A stretch of 64,000 nt of DNA, taken from contig NZ_SHKW01000008.1 of the NCBI RefSeq assembly GCF_004217555.1, forward strand, positions 62,001-126,000, in the 5' to 3' direction. Origin of the DNA: Edaphobacter modestus. Lineage in GTDB: Bacteria; Acidobacteriota; Terriglobia; Terriglobales; Acidobacteriaceae. The position numbers and the translations under genes were made by a program. How positions within the stretch are numbered: position 1 is the stretch's first letter; each line of letters starts with the position of its first letter. Below are positions 1-8,249 of the stretch, piece after piece. The notes beneath the pieces were generated by a model. It did no database searches and had not been told where the DNA came from. It was given only the letters and a program-made list of their open reading frames with translations.

Positions 1-216
1 TCGTGCACTCGCTTTAGGTTGTGGAGAGGCGCCGTAGTTTCTATCCTGAGGCGGTTGGCCTATCGTCGTAATCGGCAGCGCCAGTACGAAGAAGCATGCG
101 CAGCATGTTGTTACCGCAAGGAGACCTGTATTCCCGACGCACGAGGCCGGCACTCCATTGATCGCAACGAGCAATGCGCAAACCCCTAATTCTATTGACT
201 CCAGCGAGGTATAGCA

Positions 217-399
217 CTATGTCACCAGTCTCTGCGACGCGATGAGTAAAACATTATGGAAGGAGTAGGTCCGAAATCGGCCCATCACTTCAAGGTAGCG
301 CGTCAAAGCTTCGCTCTTGCCTGCCTTCAAAGCTTCGATCAGTTGCGCAGATGCGGCGGAAATCGCCTCTGAAATTTCACTCTTCTTCTCACTGGTCAT
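217..399 (-). pseudogene. ArdC-like antirestriction protein, N-terminal fragment
   Basis: The 60-residue frame contains the start of the ArdC N-terminal ssDNA-binding domain: the stretch YLEVMGRFRTYSFHNVLLIA is characteristic of that family. Full ArdC-type proteins are about 300 residues; this one leaves the family pattern right after the ASQR motif and stops four residues later. The metallopeptidase half is absent from the 216 bases to the left, so this is a truncated remnant. ArdC proteins protect incoming plasmid DNA in the recipient cell, which fits the PRTRC genes beside it. Confidence 0.7.
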
Positions 400-474
400 A
401 AACCGTCCTCAAACCGCCTGTGCGGCTTCTCATTGGCTATGCCAGCCGCCGACACCGCAAAGGCATCTCAACGG

Positions 475-1221
475 CTAACTCTGGATGAACTGTCCCAACG
501 TCTGACCTGCACTCGCCAGGTGTTGCACCGGAAAGGTTTTCTTACCTACAAGCGACTTCCACAGACCCATGAAGCCTCCCGGATGTTCAGTCAGCTTCTT
601 GGCGGAGTTGGAGTGTGTGAATTCGCTCTGGAAAAAGGCTTTCTCCCACTTTGCGATCGACTCCACGGAAGCCTCTCGAGGCACCTTCGTTGACCCGAGA
701 CAGACACTACCCTGATCGTTCACGTTCCAATAAGGAGCCCTGAATAGGTTGGCTTTCGGGGTAGGCCGCTCGTTGATCTCAAGCGCCCGCACATCGAGAC
801 TGCCGACTTGGGCGCGAAAGACAAGGGGAGGTTGAGGGAATTGTTTGCCGGACAACTGCTTCAATTCGACGCCTTTTTCCACGGCATAAAACATGGGCCG
901 AATTGCCGATGGGGTCCACCAGACAATCGACTCCTGGGTGCGAACGAGGACGTTATCCGGCAGGAACTCTACCGGCACTACACCACGCAGTTCCTTGATC
1001 AGTTCGAGAATGTCCTCTATTCCGATGGGCGCACCAGGGCCGAGGGACGGCGCGCCACTCTCAGAACTGCGAACGCTGTGTTTGGTTACGAACGTGTTCG
1101 GCCCACTTACATGATGAGCTGAACCGCCGCTGTACACGAGCAGGGCTTCACGCAGCTCGAAGCTCTTCGATGAACTCAGTTGCACTTGAGCTTGCACTGA
1201 AATTGCCTTTCTCGATGGCAT
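475..1221 (-). CDS. PRTRC system protein B
   Basis: 248 residues from the ATG at 1221. An upstream in-frame start at 1269 exists, but AAGG sits close to the 1221 ATG and family similarity starts near it. The protein resembles PRTRC protein B: an early SFELREALLVYSGG stretch, then a C-terminal half with NVNDQGSVCLGS, PREASVESIAKWEKAFF and HPGGFMGLWKSLVGK. PRTRC genes are a plasmid- and ICE-borne cassette of unknown exact role that usually also carries a ThiF-like and a ParB-like gene. Its start overlaps the end of the F frame. Protein A and ThiF, normally next, are missing: an ArdC fragment follows instead. Confidence 0.8.
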   Translation of the reverse strand: MPSRKAISVQAQVQLSSSKSFELREALLVYSGGSAHHVSGPNTFVTKHSVRSSESGAPSLGPGAPIGIEDILELIKELRGVVPVEFLPDNVLVRTQESIVWWTPSAIRPMFYAVEKGVELKQLSGKQFPQPPLVFRAQVGSLDVRALEINERPTPKANLFRAPYWNVNDQGSVCLGSTKVPREASVESIAKWEKAFFQSEFTHSNSAKKLTEHPGGFMGLWKSLVGKKTFPVQHLASAGQTLGQFIQS

Positions 1222-2203
1222 TGCAGAGCCTTGCCACCTGTTGGTTGACGAACAGAAAGCTCCGAACATAGTTCAGAACGCGGTGCACATCTGTCACAGA
1301 AGTTGGATCGAACGAGTCAACCCAGGTCGGGGCATGTGTCACTTCGTTATAGCTCTGACTCTCTTCGTCAAACGCCTGAGTTATAGGATCGTGTTTGTCG
1401 AAGGCGACCGCTCAATTTGGCAGAGGGCAATTGTCGTCCCAGGCGTAGTCGATGTCTAGATTAGCGGGAACACGTTTGAGATATCGGATCTCCTTCATCG
1501 CAAGAACCGGTTCAATGAAGTTTGCGAACTTTCCGCTCCGATGCTTCTTGAGAAGATCGACAGAAAGGTGAATTCTGGTCGCCTCTTTTCGGAAGTTCAC
1601 ATCCCTAACGAAATGTGGCTGAGCTTCCTCGACGTTGGGAAAATTGATTTCATTGTCGGCACAATACTGCACGAAAGTCTGCCCTGACTCCACATCAAGG
1701 TCCATCTCGATCGACTCTTGCCATCGATCGAAGAAATATACGGCGTTGTTCTGGTCGTAGACATCCAGCCACCCATTCATGGTGCTTAGAAGGACTATGT
1801 AGAAGGCCCTGCCTAAACCAGCATGTGCGTTCTCAAGCTGTTCCAAAAGAGCACCGATGCAGAGGAATCCGCAGCCGTCCGACGTTTCGAGCAGGATGAA
1901 GAGATCGCCTTTCTTCTTCAGCTCAAGCCCTTGAAGTTCATCGACTATGGCAAAGTCGATAGTGACGATGTTGTTCAGTTCGGACGACCCGAGTTCCGCG
2001 AGCCACTGATTGATGGAACTCTTGATGAAGAGGGACAGATTCCCGTTATGGCGTTTCCACAACTCAATCGATCCAAGGCCGAGTTTCGAAATACTGTTGG
2101 CGGCAGCGAGTGCGGAGTCCGCTCCTGTGGTGTGAGTGTAGGAGGTTGGTATACCCGACAGGGAAGGAAGGACAAGGCTCGGCCTCTGCCGAGCCATTGT
2201 CAT
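1148..2203 (-). pseudogene. PRTRC system protein F, interrupted by an in-frame TGA
   Basis: The start ATG at 2203 overlaps the stop of the preceding small gene (ATGA), giving MTMARQRPSLVLPSLSG, the typical PRTRC F opening. The frame is open to 1415, hits TGA at 1412-1414, then continues open in the same frame to 1148, with a tail containing THAPTWVDSFDPTSVTDVHR that looks like normal protein. The total of about 351 residues suits the family better than the 263 before the stop. Either the stop is a nonsense mutation or base-call error, or the protein is genuinely shortened. The tail overlaps the start of gene B, which is common in tightly packed plasmid operons. Confidence 0.65.
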
Positions 2204-2430
2204 TGCAGCCAGGGTAGCAAGGCGCTGGGTGTCGGGATCGGACGATCGACGTACCTTTGACGCCCGATGAGAGAGGCCGTGATTTTGGAGCACTTTTGTG
2301 CCTCTGGGCATTGGAGAAACCTTTCGATCATCAATTCGTTTGGGGTGCGCTCCTGCCGGCTGAGTCGCTCAAACTCGGCCTGCAGGAGCTTCTGGGTCTT
2401 TGAATCGGACTTACGGAGTGGGGCTGGCAT
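2200..2430 (-). CDS. Small protein between PRTRC C and F
   Basis: 76 residues, starting four bases after the stop of PRTRC C and ending in an ATGA overlap with PRTRC F, so it is translationally coupled within the cassette. It is basic and contains a predicted helical stretch (KTQKLLQAEFERLSRQ). I recognise no family. Its position and overlaps argue for a real gene rather than a chance frame. Confidence 0.6.
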   Translation of the reverse strand: MPAPLRKSDSKTQKLLQAEFERLSRQERTPNELMIERFLQCPEAQKCSKITASLIGRQRYVDRPIPTPSALLPWLQ

Positions 2431-2434
2431 CCGC

Positions 2435-2641
2435 TCAGCCCTTGTGGCCGACAGATGCCGAGAATGTCACCATGTGCTCGGTTTCGGTGATCTCTTCCGT
2501 ATAGGAGGAGTTGTTGAGTTCCGGATAAATGCCGGAATAGTGGTTTCGCACCTCTTCGATCGAGAAGCTCTCATCAGGAGAGGGGAGCTTTCTTCCGTCG
2601 AGGTAAAAGTTACGCGGCAATGAGACTGTTTTCAGGGCCAT
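2435..2641 (-). CDS. PRTRC system protein C
   Basis: 68 residues beginning MALKTVSLPRNFYLDG, with LPSPDESFSIEEVRNHYSGI and YPELNNSS following. This is the compact PRTRC protein C pattern (basic start, YPEL motif, end in VGxKG). Length matches the family. Its start lies 32 bases inside the end of gene E. Function is unknown; it is one of the most conserved members of the cassette. Confidence 0.85.
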   Translation of the reverse strand: MALKTVSLPRNFYLDGRKLPSPDESFSIEEVRNHYSGIYPELNNSSYTEEITETEHMVTFSASVGHKG

Positions 2642-3329
2642 GACCGAATGCCTCCTCTAAAATCTCCGCTTCTTCATCGCGGGGGCTGTCAAACATGCTT
2701 GGTTGCGAGATGGGAATTGCTGCCGGCGGTGTCGACACAGGAATGTTATTGCCCTGCACCGACACGTCACCGACTTCATCGCTGGTGTCGTCGGTGTCGT
2801 CCGAGTCATCGTCCGATCCGTCAGGGTCGTTGTCAGGTTCCGGGTCGGAATCATCCGTAGTGGCGGTGGTTTCGGCTGCGACCGCAGGTGTCGCCGGCTG
2901 TGCCTCACCGTTTCCCTCTGCGGGAGTGTCGAAAAGGCTCGGCGGCGCGGGAGCGCTGGGCGGCTCTGGCTTCGCTTCAACCTTTGTCGTGGTCTTCGAG
3001 GCAGGCTTGTTCTTGTTCTTGGCCTCGGCAACCTTCTTGTCCGCCTCTTTCTTGGCCTCGGCCAAAGCAGCGTCGGTGTTTTCCTTCAACTGCTGCAGGG
3101 AACGCTCGAGCGTCAGGATCGCGCACGCATACGTTTCGATCGCCTTTGGAAGCTCGGCGTCTAGCTCCTCAGCAGTACCTTCGACGACGAACGGTTGCGA
3201 AAGCTCCTTCGGATCGTCTTTGCCCTTCGGACGCGGGGTCACGGTGACGCGGATGCGGTCGTCTTTGACCGTTCCGAGCGTAAGAATCATGCCTCTGGTC
3301 GCCAGAATAGGCGACAGTTCTTTGAACAT
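2610..3329 (-). CDS. PRTRC system protein E
   Basis: The start is the ATG at 3329, preceded by AAAGGAAA at good spacing, giving MFKELSPILATRGMILTLG. The first about 90 residues form the recognisable PRTRC E domain (VTVTPRPKGKDDPKELSQPF, GTAEELDAELPKAI). A helical, Lys/Ala-rich segment follows (about 95-125), then a long acidic, disordered stretch rich in Asp, Pro and Ser (about 150-220). The acidic tail is common in this family and also creates several long antisense frames that are not genes. First clear PRTRC gene of this leftward operon. Confidence 0.8.
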   Translation of the reverse strand: MFKELSPILATRGMILTLGTVKDDRIRVTVTPRPKGKDDPKELSQPFVVEGTAEELDAELPKAIETYACAILTLERSLQQLKENTDAALAEAKKEADKKVAEAKNKNKPASKTTTKVEAKPEPPSAPAPPSLFDTPAEGNGEAQPATPAVAAETTATTDDSDPEPDNDPDGSDDDSDDTDDTSDEVGDVSVQGNNIPVSTPPAAIPISQPSMFDSPRDEEAEILEEAFGHGPENSLIAA

Positions 3330-3394
3330 GGCGGTTTCCTTTGTTGTGGTATGAGAAGCGACCCGAGAGAGGCCGCCAGGTTTTGAAAGCGAGT

Positions 3395-3652
3395 TCACTT
3401 CGCAGTTTTGTGAGCTGCTGCGGCAAACTCTCGGTTCAGTGAAGAAATTTCACGGCGAAACACCGAGATGCCCTTCTCGCCGATATTGAGTTTGGCACCG
3501 TCCGGTGTTGGAAGATAACCCACGTACCCGGTCACGTTGAAGTACAACTGATCGAACTTCACCCCATGAAGGAGCACGTCATACCGGGATTTCGTCTCGC
3601 AGATAGAGCGATCGCGGCGGTTCTCGACGAGTTGAATTGCTGGATTTGGCAA
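3395..3652 (-). CDS. Hypothetical protein upstream of PRTRC E
   Basis: 85 residues, no recognised family. It lies about 65 bases upstream of PRTRC E on the same strand and downstream of a terminator, so it may be the first gene of the PRTRC transcript. Sequence is mixed, with a central YFNVTGYVGYLPTPDG segment. Confidence 0.55.
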   Translation of the reverse strand: MPNPAIQLVENRRDRSICETKSRYDVLLHGVKFDQLYFNVTGYVGYLPTPDGAKLNIGEKGISVFRREISSLNREFAAAAHKTAK

Positions 3653-3666
3653 CTGAAGCGTCCTCC

Positions 3667-3704
3667 AAAAACAAAAAAGCCCGAAGTCCTCAAGGACCTC
3701 GGGC
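3667..3704 (-). terminator. Intrinsic terminator
   Basis: Stem of 12 pairs with one mismatch (GCCCGAAGTCCT / AGGACCTCGGGC, loop 2), followed on the minus strand by TTTTTTGTTTTT. It would end the transcript of the Cys-rich gene at 3738-3965 and insulate the PRTRC operon. Confidence 0.8.
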
Positions 3705-3737
3705 TGTTGCGGTTCATACTCTAAACTAAGTTCAGAA

Positions 3738-3965
3738 TCAATCCCACCCGCAGCCAGGTGCGCCGCAAAGACCGGAATCTGGGTTTAAACACAGTTTGCA
3801 GCACTCGATACCGCAGGACTCACAACTGTAACTGTGCTCCCTGCAAACTTCCTTCTTGCAGCGACAGGTACGGGTCGCCTCTTTTTGGCAATTCTTAGTC
3901 GCGTAGGTGGCAAATAAGATGGCGATCCAGCTACGATCCTCGTTGTAGGCCTGACAGCGAGCCAT
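3738..3965 (-). CDS. Small cysteine-rich, probable zinc-binding protein
   Basis: 75 residues with 14 cysteines, arranged as CRCKKEVC, CESCGIECCKLC and CGAPGC with nearby His. The spacing suits two zinc sites of B-box or treble-clef kind. No named family. It forms its own transcription unit, bounded downstream by a terminator. Confidence 0.65.
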   Translation of the reverse strand: MARCQAYNEDRSWIAILFATYATKNCQKEATRTCRCKKEVCREHSYSCESCGIECCKLCLNPDSGLCGAPGCGWD

Positions 3966-4030
3966 ATGACTTCATCCTAATCTGTATGAATTGGAGACAT
4001 GGACAAGGTAGCATATGGTTCTTTGTCAGG

Positions 4031-4522
4031 CTAACGCGCTAGGGGTATTTGGGAATCGAGGTTGCACCCTTGGGGCGGCGGCATGTTCACTCCATGATCT
4101 GCGACCTCAAACCACGGTTCCGTGAGGTAGGTCCGTTGCTCCTCGTCCCAATAAATGGGGCGTGGAATCGGGGCCATTTTCGACGGCTCGTATGCATGCC
4201 CCATGCGGGCGCAGGTGGCCTTCCAATCTGCATCTGCGGCTGCGTGGTCGGAGATGAGCCATTCTGTGAAGGCTCGGTAAAACTCGGGTGTCCACCGTGG
4301 GTAGCCCGGCAGGTCCGAGAACCTGATAATCACCCCGCCTTGACGCGCAACAACCGTTCGCTCGAACTCATCGGCGTCACCATTGAAATCCTTGCGGATG
4401 TGATCGAGCATGTCGGGCTGGCAACGGTACGCCTCAAGACTTCGCACCGCTGCGTGACAGTGAACTTTGTATTCGACCTCATCTCGATAGCTGCAATACC
4501 ACTTGAATGTTGGATCAGGCAT
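4031..4522 (-). CDS. Hypothetical protein
   Basis: 163 residues, rich in Trp, His and Asp, beginning MPDPTFKWYCSYRDEVEYKV. No recognised domain. The longer opposite-strand frame at 4049-4822 is judged a shadow because its sequence is less protein-like and it runs across two minus-strand genes. Confidence 0.55.
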   Translation of the reverse strand: MPDPTFKWYCSYRDEVEYKVHCHAAVRSLEAYRCQPDMLDHIRKDFNGDADEFERTVVARQGGVIIRFSDLPGYPRWTPEFYRAFTEWLISDHAAADADWKATCARMGHAYEPSKMAPIPRPIYWDEEQRTYLTEPWFEVADHGVNMPPPQGCNLDSQIPLAR

Positions 4523-4555
4523 AGTTTTTCTCCCAAGGCTGCGAAGCAGTTCAGG

Positions 4556-4771
4556 TCAGAAGCAGGACAGAACGTCCGAAAGGAAGTCGGTTGGGTCCGG
4601 AAGCACCATGTTCCAGGCGAAGCTTCCGGGATGACGTTGGTCAAGTCCGCCGATTGGATCCTGCACGTAGATTGCGTCGGGCTCCCGCCACTCGCGTACA
4701 TACATCGTGACCGGCCGCGAAGGCGGCTGTGCGACGGAGAAAAGGGAACTCAGAAAATTAGAGAGAAACAT
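4556..4771 (-). CDS. Hypothetical small protein
   Basis: 71 residues from the ATG at 4771, chosen because GGAGG lies six bases upstream; the in-frame start at 4798 has no such site. N-terminus MFLSNFLSSLFSV is hydrophobic, the rest is Pro/Trp-rich. No family recognised. Confidence 0.5.
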   Translation of the reverse strand: MFLSNFLSSLFSVAQPPSRPVTMYVREWREPDAIYVQDPIGGLDQRHPGSFAWNMVLPDPTDFLSDVLSCF

Positions 4772-4818
4772 TTTGTCCTCCTCTTTCTGCCGTCGCACGA
4801 TGCGAGGGCGGCTATTCG

Positions 4819-4991
4819 TTAATCGAGTTGAAAACGGTCGAGTTGGTCGTAGCTTGTGCTGTTGATCTCATCGGTGACGGAATAATCCATCACGAGACGA
4901 AAGTCGTATTCGTTCTTGGCATCGGAAAGGCCCCTGTAATAGGTTCTGCTATTCCGCAGTTGCTCAATCAAGGGCCTTTCTTCGATGTTTA
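4819..4991 (-). other. Out-of-frame tail of the C39-like gene
   Basis: Minus-strand frame reading GINIEERPLIEQL, RNSRTYYRGLSDAKNEYDF and ending DQLDRFQLD. It has no usable start codon and begins exactly where the C39-like frame stops. Adding one G in the GG at about 4994 joins both frames into 180 codons (539 bases plus one). I read it as the true C-terminus displaced by a one-base deletion or error. Confidence 0.5.
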
Positions 4992-5357
4992 TTCCGACGG
5001 CGGAATGATTGGTAGGTAGGACGACAGTCTGGACCCGTAGCTGGGGCTGCCGGGTCCGGCTGGGTCGTATCTGTTGCCTTCCCAGAGAAGTACCCAGTGC
5101 CAACTTTTTCCTCTCTTGTGAGGCTGCTTGGCGATGGCATAGTTTGCGGGTGGGTTGATCCGCCGTAGTCGATTTGGCACGCTGTAGCCGCGATTGCGCA
5201 GAACCCTCGCGAGCGTTTTTGTCTTGGTTCCCTTGGAATGGCCAACTTCCTTGATGATTTCTTCGACGGAGAGGCCGGTGATCATGGCAAGGCAGACTTG
5301 GCCGCAGAGGCGGGAACCTTTGGGCTGAAGGAGGGGCTGGATTGGCTGTTGAGGCAT
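4989..5357 (-). CDS. C39-like cysteine peptidase domain protein
   Basis: 122 residues from the ATG at 5357. The order of motifs fits the papain-like C39 fold: SRLCGQVCLAMITG with a candidate catalytic Cys, a GHSKGTKTKTLARVLRNRG helix region, then WHWVLLWEGNRYDPAGP with candidate His and Asp. Such single-domain proteins occur in plasmids and phages and may process peptides or be inactive relatives. The frame ends at 4989, but an open, protein-like tail continues in another frame to 4819 (see separate entry), so the natural protein may be about 179 residues. Confidence 0.55.
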   Translation of the reverse strand: MPQQPIQPLLQPKGSRLCGQVCLAMITGLSVEEIIKEVGHSKGTKTKTLARVLRNRGYSVPNRLRRINPPANYAIAKQPHKRGKSWHWVLLWEGNRYDPAGPGSPSYGSRLSSYLPIIPPSE

Positions 5358-5364
5358 TATGAGC

Positions 5365-5387
5365 AAAAAAACGGCCAAGCAAGGCCG
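5365..5387 (-). terminator. Intrinsic terminator
   Basis: Stem CGGCC/GGCCG with a six-base loop followed by seven T on the minus strand. It lies just downstream of the 5416-6366 gene and overlaps the leader of the C39-like gene. Confidence 0.75.
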
Positions 5388-5415
5388 GTACCTTTCATGG
5401 GGGCTGGGGATGGGG

Positions 5416-6366
5416 TTAGAGCTCGCGGCGATCTACCGAAGGCATGAGGAAACCCCAGTTTTGCGGGGCTGGGGCTGTAGCGGCGAGAGCGCGCAGAAAG
5501 GCTTCCTGTTTGTTCTCGCGGTCGCGGATAAGTTCGCATACTTCCTTCAAATCCTCCACGCACTCGGAGTCGTAGCCTTCACCGCTAAGAGCTTTGGCTA
5601 TTGCATCCTCGTGGCGAAGAATAAAGGCTCCGGCCTCGTTCGCAACGTTGGCGTGTGTCTCTTCCCATGCCTTGAGAGCTGCGTCGACCTTCGCGGCTCC
5701 TTCCGGCGTCTTCACGCTCTCCGGGGTAAGGTCGAACACACCCAAGGCTGGCACCTTGGCAGCCTCAACGCTCCGCACTGCGTCTTTCTGATCGGCTTCG
5801 TGTGCCAACTTGAGGCCTTCCGCAACGACTTCGATGCGCTTCGCCTTGATTGCTTCCTTAGCTTCTGAGGTGAGTAGCGACCAGTTCTTCATGACTCCGT
5901 CGCGGACGTTGTTAGGACCAACCAGTTCGCGGAACGACGCGGTAGACATCCCGAAGTGTGTCCACTGTACAATCGCGCTCTCATCGTTGCGCGTCTCCTC
6001 TTTGCCATTGGTCGCGCTGTAGGTGTAGAGCGGCCAACCGTACTCTGTGGCGATTTCCATACCGTATGCGGCTGCGGCGTGGTAAGTCTCAAAATCCCCG
6101 ATGCACTCGACTCCGCCGTCGTACATGTGCGCGTAGATACTGAAGAACTGCGGATTCTCGTCGTCGACCTCGCACTGGGTGCCCTCGGTCGTCGCGTTGT
6201 ATCCCTTTCCTGCGGCGGCATACTCGTCTTCCAGGATGTTGCGGACGCCGTGAAGCTCCAAAGCGTCATAAAATTCGGGATCTTTGATGATGCTCTCGGC
6301 GTAGCCTCCCCACAGCTGCGAATCGCCCGTTCCCTCCGCATTCGTACTCACTTGAACTTCCATCAT
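5416..6366 (-). CDS. Hypothetical acidic protein
   Basis: 316 residues from the ATG at 6366 (a TTG six bases earlier is also possible); AAAGGA lies about nine bases upstream. Acidic overall, with Ala/Glu-rich helices in the C-terminal two thirds and no signal peptide. I recognise no family; proteins of this type occur in large plasmids and phages. Own terminator at 5365-5387. Confidence 0.6.
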   Translation of the reverse strand: MMEVQVSTNAEGTGDSQLWGGYAESIIKDPEFYDALELHGVRNILEDEYAAAGKGYNATTEGTQCEVDDENPQFFSIYAHMYDGGVECIGDFETYHAAAAYGMEIATEYGWPLYTYSATNGKEETRNDESAIVQWTHFGMSTASFRELVGPNNVRDGVMKNWSLLTSEAKEAIKAKRIEVVAEGLKLAHEADQKDAVRSVEAAKVPALGVFDLTPESVKTPEGAAKVDAALKAWEETHANVANEAGAFILRHEDAIAKALSGEGYDSECVEDLKEVCELIRDRENKQEAFLRALAATAPAPQNWGFLMPSVDRREL

Positions 6367-6413
6367 TGTCAAATCCTTTGCCGTGATTTCCCGCTCACGG
6401 CTGGCGGTTGGGT

Positions 6414-6752
6414 CTAAGCTGCTACTTCGTCGCCGGCGTAGTGCGCGACAGCAAGCGTTTTCAGTTCTTCGATCTTGGCTGGTGTGAAGACTTCGGCATG
6501 CTGTTTGTCGATCGCCTTCTGTGTGGCAATACCTGGACGCTTTAGCAAGGTCGTCGAGAAGTCGCCTTTTGTTCCGACGCCAAAGGCGTGACTAAAGCCT
6601 CCTGGATATCCCCAGACCACCCGAGCGTCTGATGCTATCCCGCGGCCGTAGGGCTTCCCCGTCTTCAGTTCTAGCAGCGCCGTTTCTTGCTGACCGCCAG
6701 TGCCGGGCCGCGTCATCCCCAGTTCGATATGCTGCTCTCTGTCTTCTGCCAT
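6414..6752 (-). CDS. Hypothetical protein
   Basis: 112 residues from the ATG at 6752, preceded by GGAAAG. Contains VVWGYPGGFSHAFGVGTKGD and a C-terminal helix. No family recognised. Ends about 48 bases before the next minus-strand gene, so the two may be co-transcribed. Confidence 0.5.
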   Translation of the reverse strand: MAEDREQHIELGMTRPGTGGQQETALLELKTGKPYGRGIASDARVVWGYPGGFSHAFGVGTKGDFSTTLLKRPGIATQKAIDKQHAEVFTPAKIEELKTLAVAHYAGDEVAA

Positions 6753-6810
6753 CGCTTCTACTTTCCGCCGTGATTCCCGCTCACTGCTGGCGGCTTCGAC
6801 ACACACACGA

Positions 6811-6834
6811 AAGCCCGGCGCTTGTGCCGGGCTT
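6811..6834. terminator. GC-rich hairpin, possible terminator
   Basis: Perfect nine-pair stem AAGCCCGGC/GCCGGGCTT with a six-base loop. No long T run follows on either strand, so termination would be weak. It lies downstream of the 7007-7569 gene on the minus strand. Confidence 0.45.
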
Positions 6835-7006
6835 GTAGTTGATGCCGCAATTTAGATTAGCTGAGTGTGCTGGGGGTAGGCCGTCCACCTCTGATTGGGT
6901 TAGTGGCGGGTTCAGCACAGCAAAAACAATCAGGACTTTATACGGGAATTCAGCCTGATTATCAGCGGATCGTCTCCCTGACCGGCACGGTGCCGATTGT
7001 GGACTA

Positions 7007-7569
7007 TTACGAAGCCTCTTTTTGCCTTTCTTCAGGAAAATAGGTCTTGTCGATGCAGCTGTCGATCAGCTGAACCAGTGTGTCGTCGACCTGATGCGCG
7101 TGATGGTGGTGGTCGTCGATCAAGCGCCAGGGGGTGTTGCTCTTGGCCTCTCCGACGGTGATATAGGTCTTGATACCGAGGCCCTTGAGCAACATCGTGA
7201 CGAACTCGCCGAACGTCTTGGGCCACATAGTCCATTGTCCTGTACACTGCGAATCTTCTTCATCATGTCCAGGTGAGCCTGAGCGACAGCCACCTCTTCG
7301 ACTTTGGCACCGTCGTAGTAGAGGGTGTGGGCGTAGGTCCCCTTGACCTTCGCATCCCGCTCCCACTGCACGCGGAAGGCAAGGTCCTGAAAGGCGCGTC
7401 CAGTGCGCGTGTAGCGATCCGGGTAGTCGATTTGCTCTACACCCTTGCTGACGTTCACAAACCGCAGCTGCCAGACTCCGAAGTGGCTGCCACCATGGCT
7501 GCGTTGGTCGATCTTCATGGGGTCAACCCGTATGGCCATCGCGCTGAACTTGATCGGTTCTCTCTTCAT
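7007..7569 (-). pseudogene. Hypothetical protein gene, frame broken near 7235
   Basis: The start ATG at 7569 has a strong AAGGAGAAGGGGAG upstream. The frame reads sensibly to about 7235 (ending KKIRSVQDNGLCGP) and then becomes low-complexity. A second frame, from about 7235 to 7007, reads KTFGEFVTMLLKGLGIKTYI and ends in a histidine-rich DDHHHHAHQVDD segment. One extra C in the CCC at about 7227 joins them into 188 codons with PKTFGEF. No family recognised. Either a one-base deletion or a sequence error; less likely a second gene starting at an internal ATG. Confidence 0.55.
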
Positions 7570-7606
7570 ATACTCCCCTTCTCCTTAAGATTGCGGATCG
7601 ATGATG

Positions 7607-7720
7607 TTAGGCGGCCTTCTTCGACTTGGCCGGGGCAGCCGCAACGCTTTGCGCGAGGGCGTCCATGAGGCTGAAGGTCTTGGCAGCAGGCTTCGTGCTG
7701 ATGGAGACCGGACCGTGCAC
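7607..7720 (-). CDS. Possible 37-residue Ala/Lys-rich peptide
   Basis: GTG start at 7720; reads through SISTKPAAKTFSLMDALAQS and ends AAAPAKSKKAA. There is no clear ribosome-binding site. The sequence looks protein-like, but the frame is short and could be the tail of a damaged gene. Confidence 0.25.
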   Translation of the reverse strand: MHGPVSISTKPAAKTFSLMDALAQSVAAAPAKSKKAA

Positions 7721-7734
7721 TGTACTGAGATGTT

Positions 7735-8079
7735 CTATTTACAGCAATCCTGTAGATCATCTACGGTGCAGCTGCTGAGATCTCGCCTGCGGTCAACCTT
7801 GAAACCTAGCGAGGCGTCGAGCGCATCGGCCGCAGACCTGAATTCGCGCTGGACGGCCGCGGCGCGTTCAAGGAAGTAAACAGCCTTAGACGGTGATGCC
7901 TGGGAGAACGCCTCTTCGAAGGATCCAGCACGTGCCATATCTACATTGACACCTAGCTTACTGCCAGTTCTGTCAACGAATCCTATGACATGTAGCTTCC
8001 TATTAGCACCACGAAGGACAGCATAACCAGATTCGCCATAGATTTCCTTGGCCTTGATTCTTGCCTCGCTTATCTTCAT
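7735..8079 (-). CDS. Hypothetical protein
   Basis: 114 residues from the ATG at 8079, with GAGGA upstream; earlier starts are unsupported. Basic N-terminus MKISEARIKAKEIYG, then RGANRKLHVIGFVDRTG, suggesting a small alpha/beta protein. No family recognised. Lies downstream of the hairpin terminator at 8132-8166. Confidence 0.5.
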   Translation of the reverse strand: MKISEARIKAKEIYGESGYAVLRGANRKLHVIGFVDRTGSKLGVNVDMARAGSFEEAFSQASPSKAVYFLERAAAVQREFRSAADALDASLGFKVDRRRDLSSCTVDDLQDCCK

Positions 8080-8131
8080 TCTGTGATCGTCCTCAGACTT
8101 CAATGAGCGGCATCGGGAAATCGGCCGCGAA

Positions 8132-8166
8132 AAACGGAAAGGCCGCACATATGCCAGTGCGGCCTT
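8132..8166 (-). terminator. Intrinsic terminator
   Basis: Stem AAGGCCGCAC/GTGCGGCCTT with an eight-base loop, followed on the minus strand by TTTCCGTTTTT. It ends the transcript of the 8250-8693 gene. Confidence 0.75.
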
Positions 8167-8249
8167 GAGTGGTTCAATCGTGATATTTGGAGTTAGAGGT
8201 TAGTGTTTTGACCGTTGAGCCTTGATGCGTACTGCTGCGGGATTCTGGG

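Noticed and set aside
433-693. Plus-strand frame opposite PRTRC B
   Set aside because: Antisense to a recognised protein, with no supporting signals.
2695-3354. Long plus-strand frames over PRTRC E
   Set aside because: Ser/Val-rich shadow of the acidic repeat-like region of E.
4049-4822. 257-codon plus-strand frame
   Set aside because: Spans two minus-strand genes with good ribosome-binding sites; composition not protein-like.
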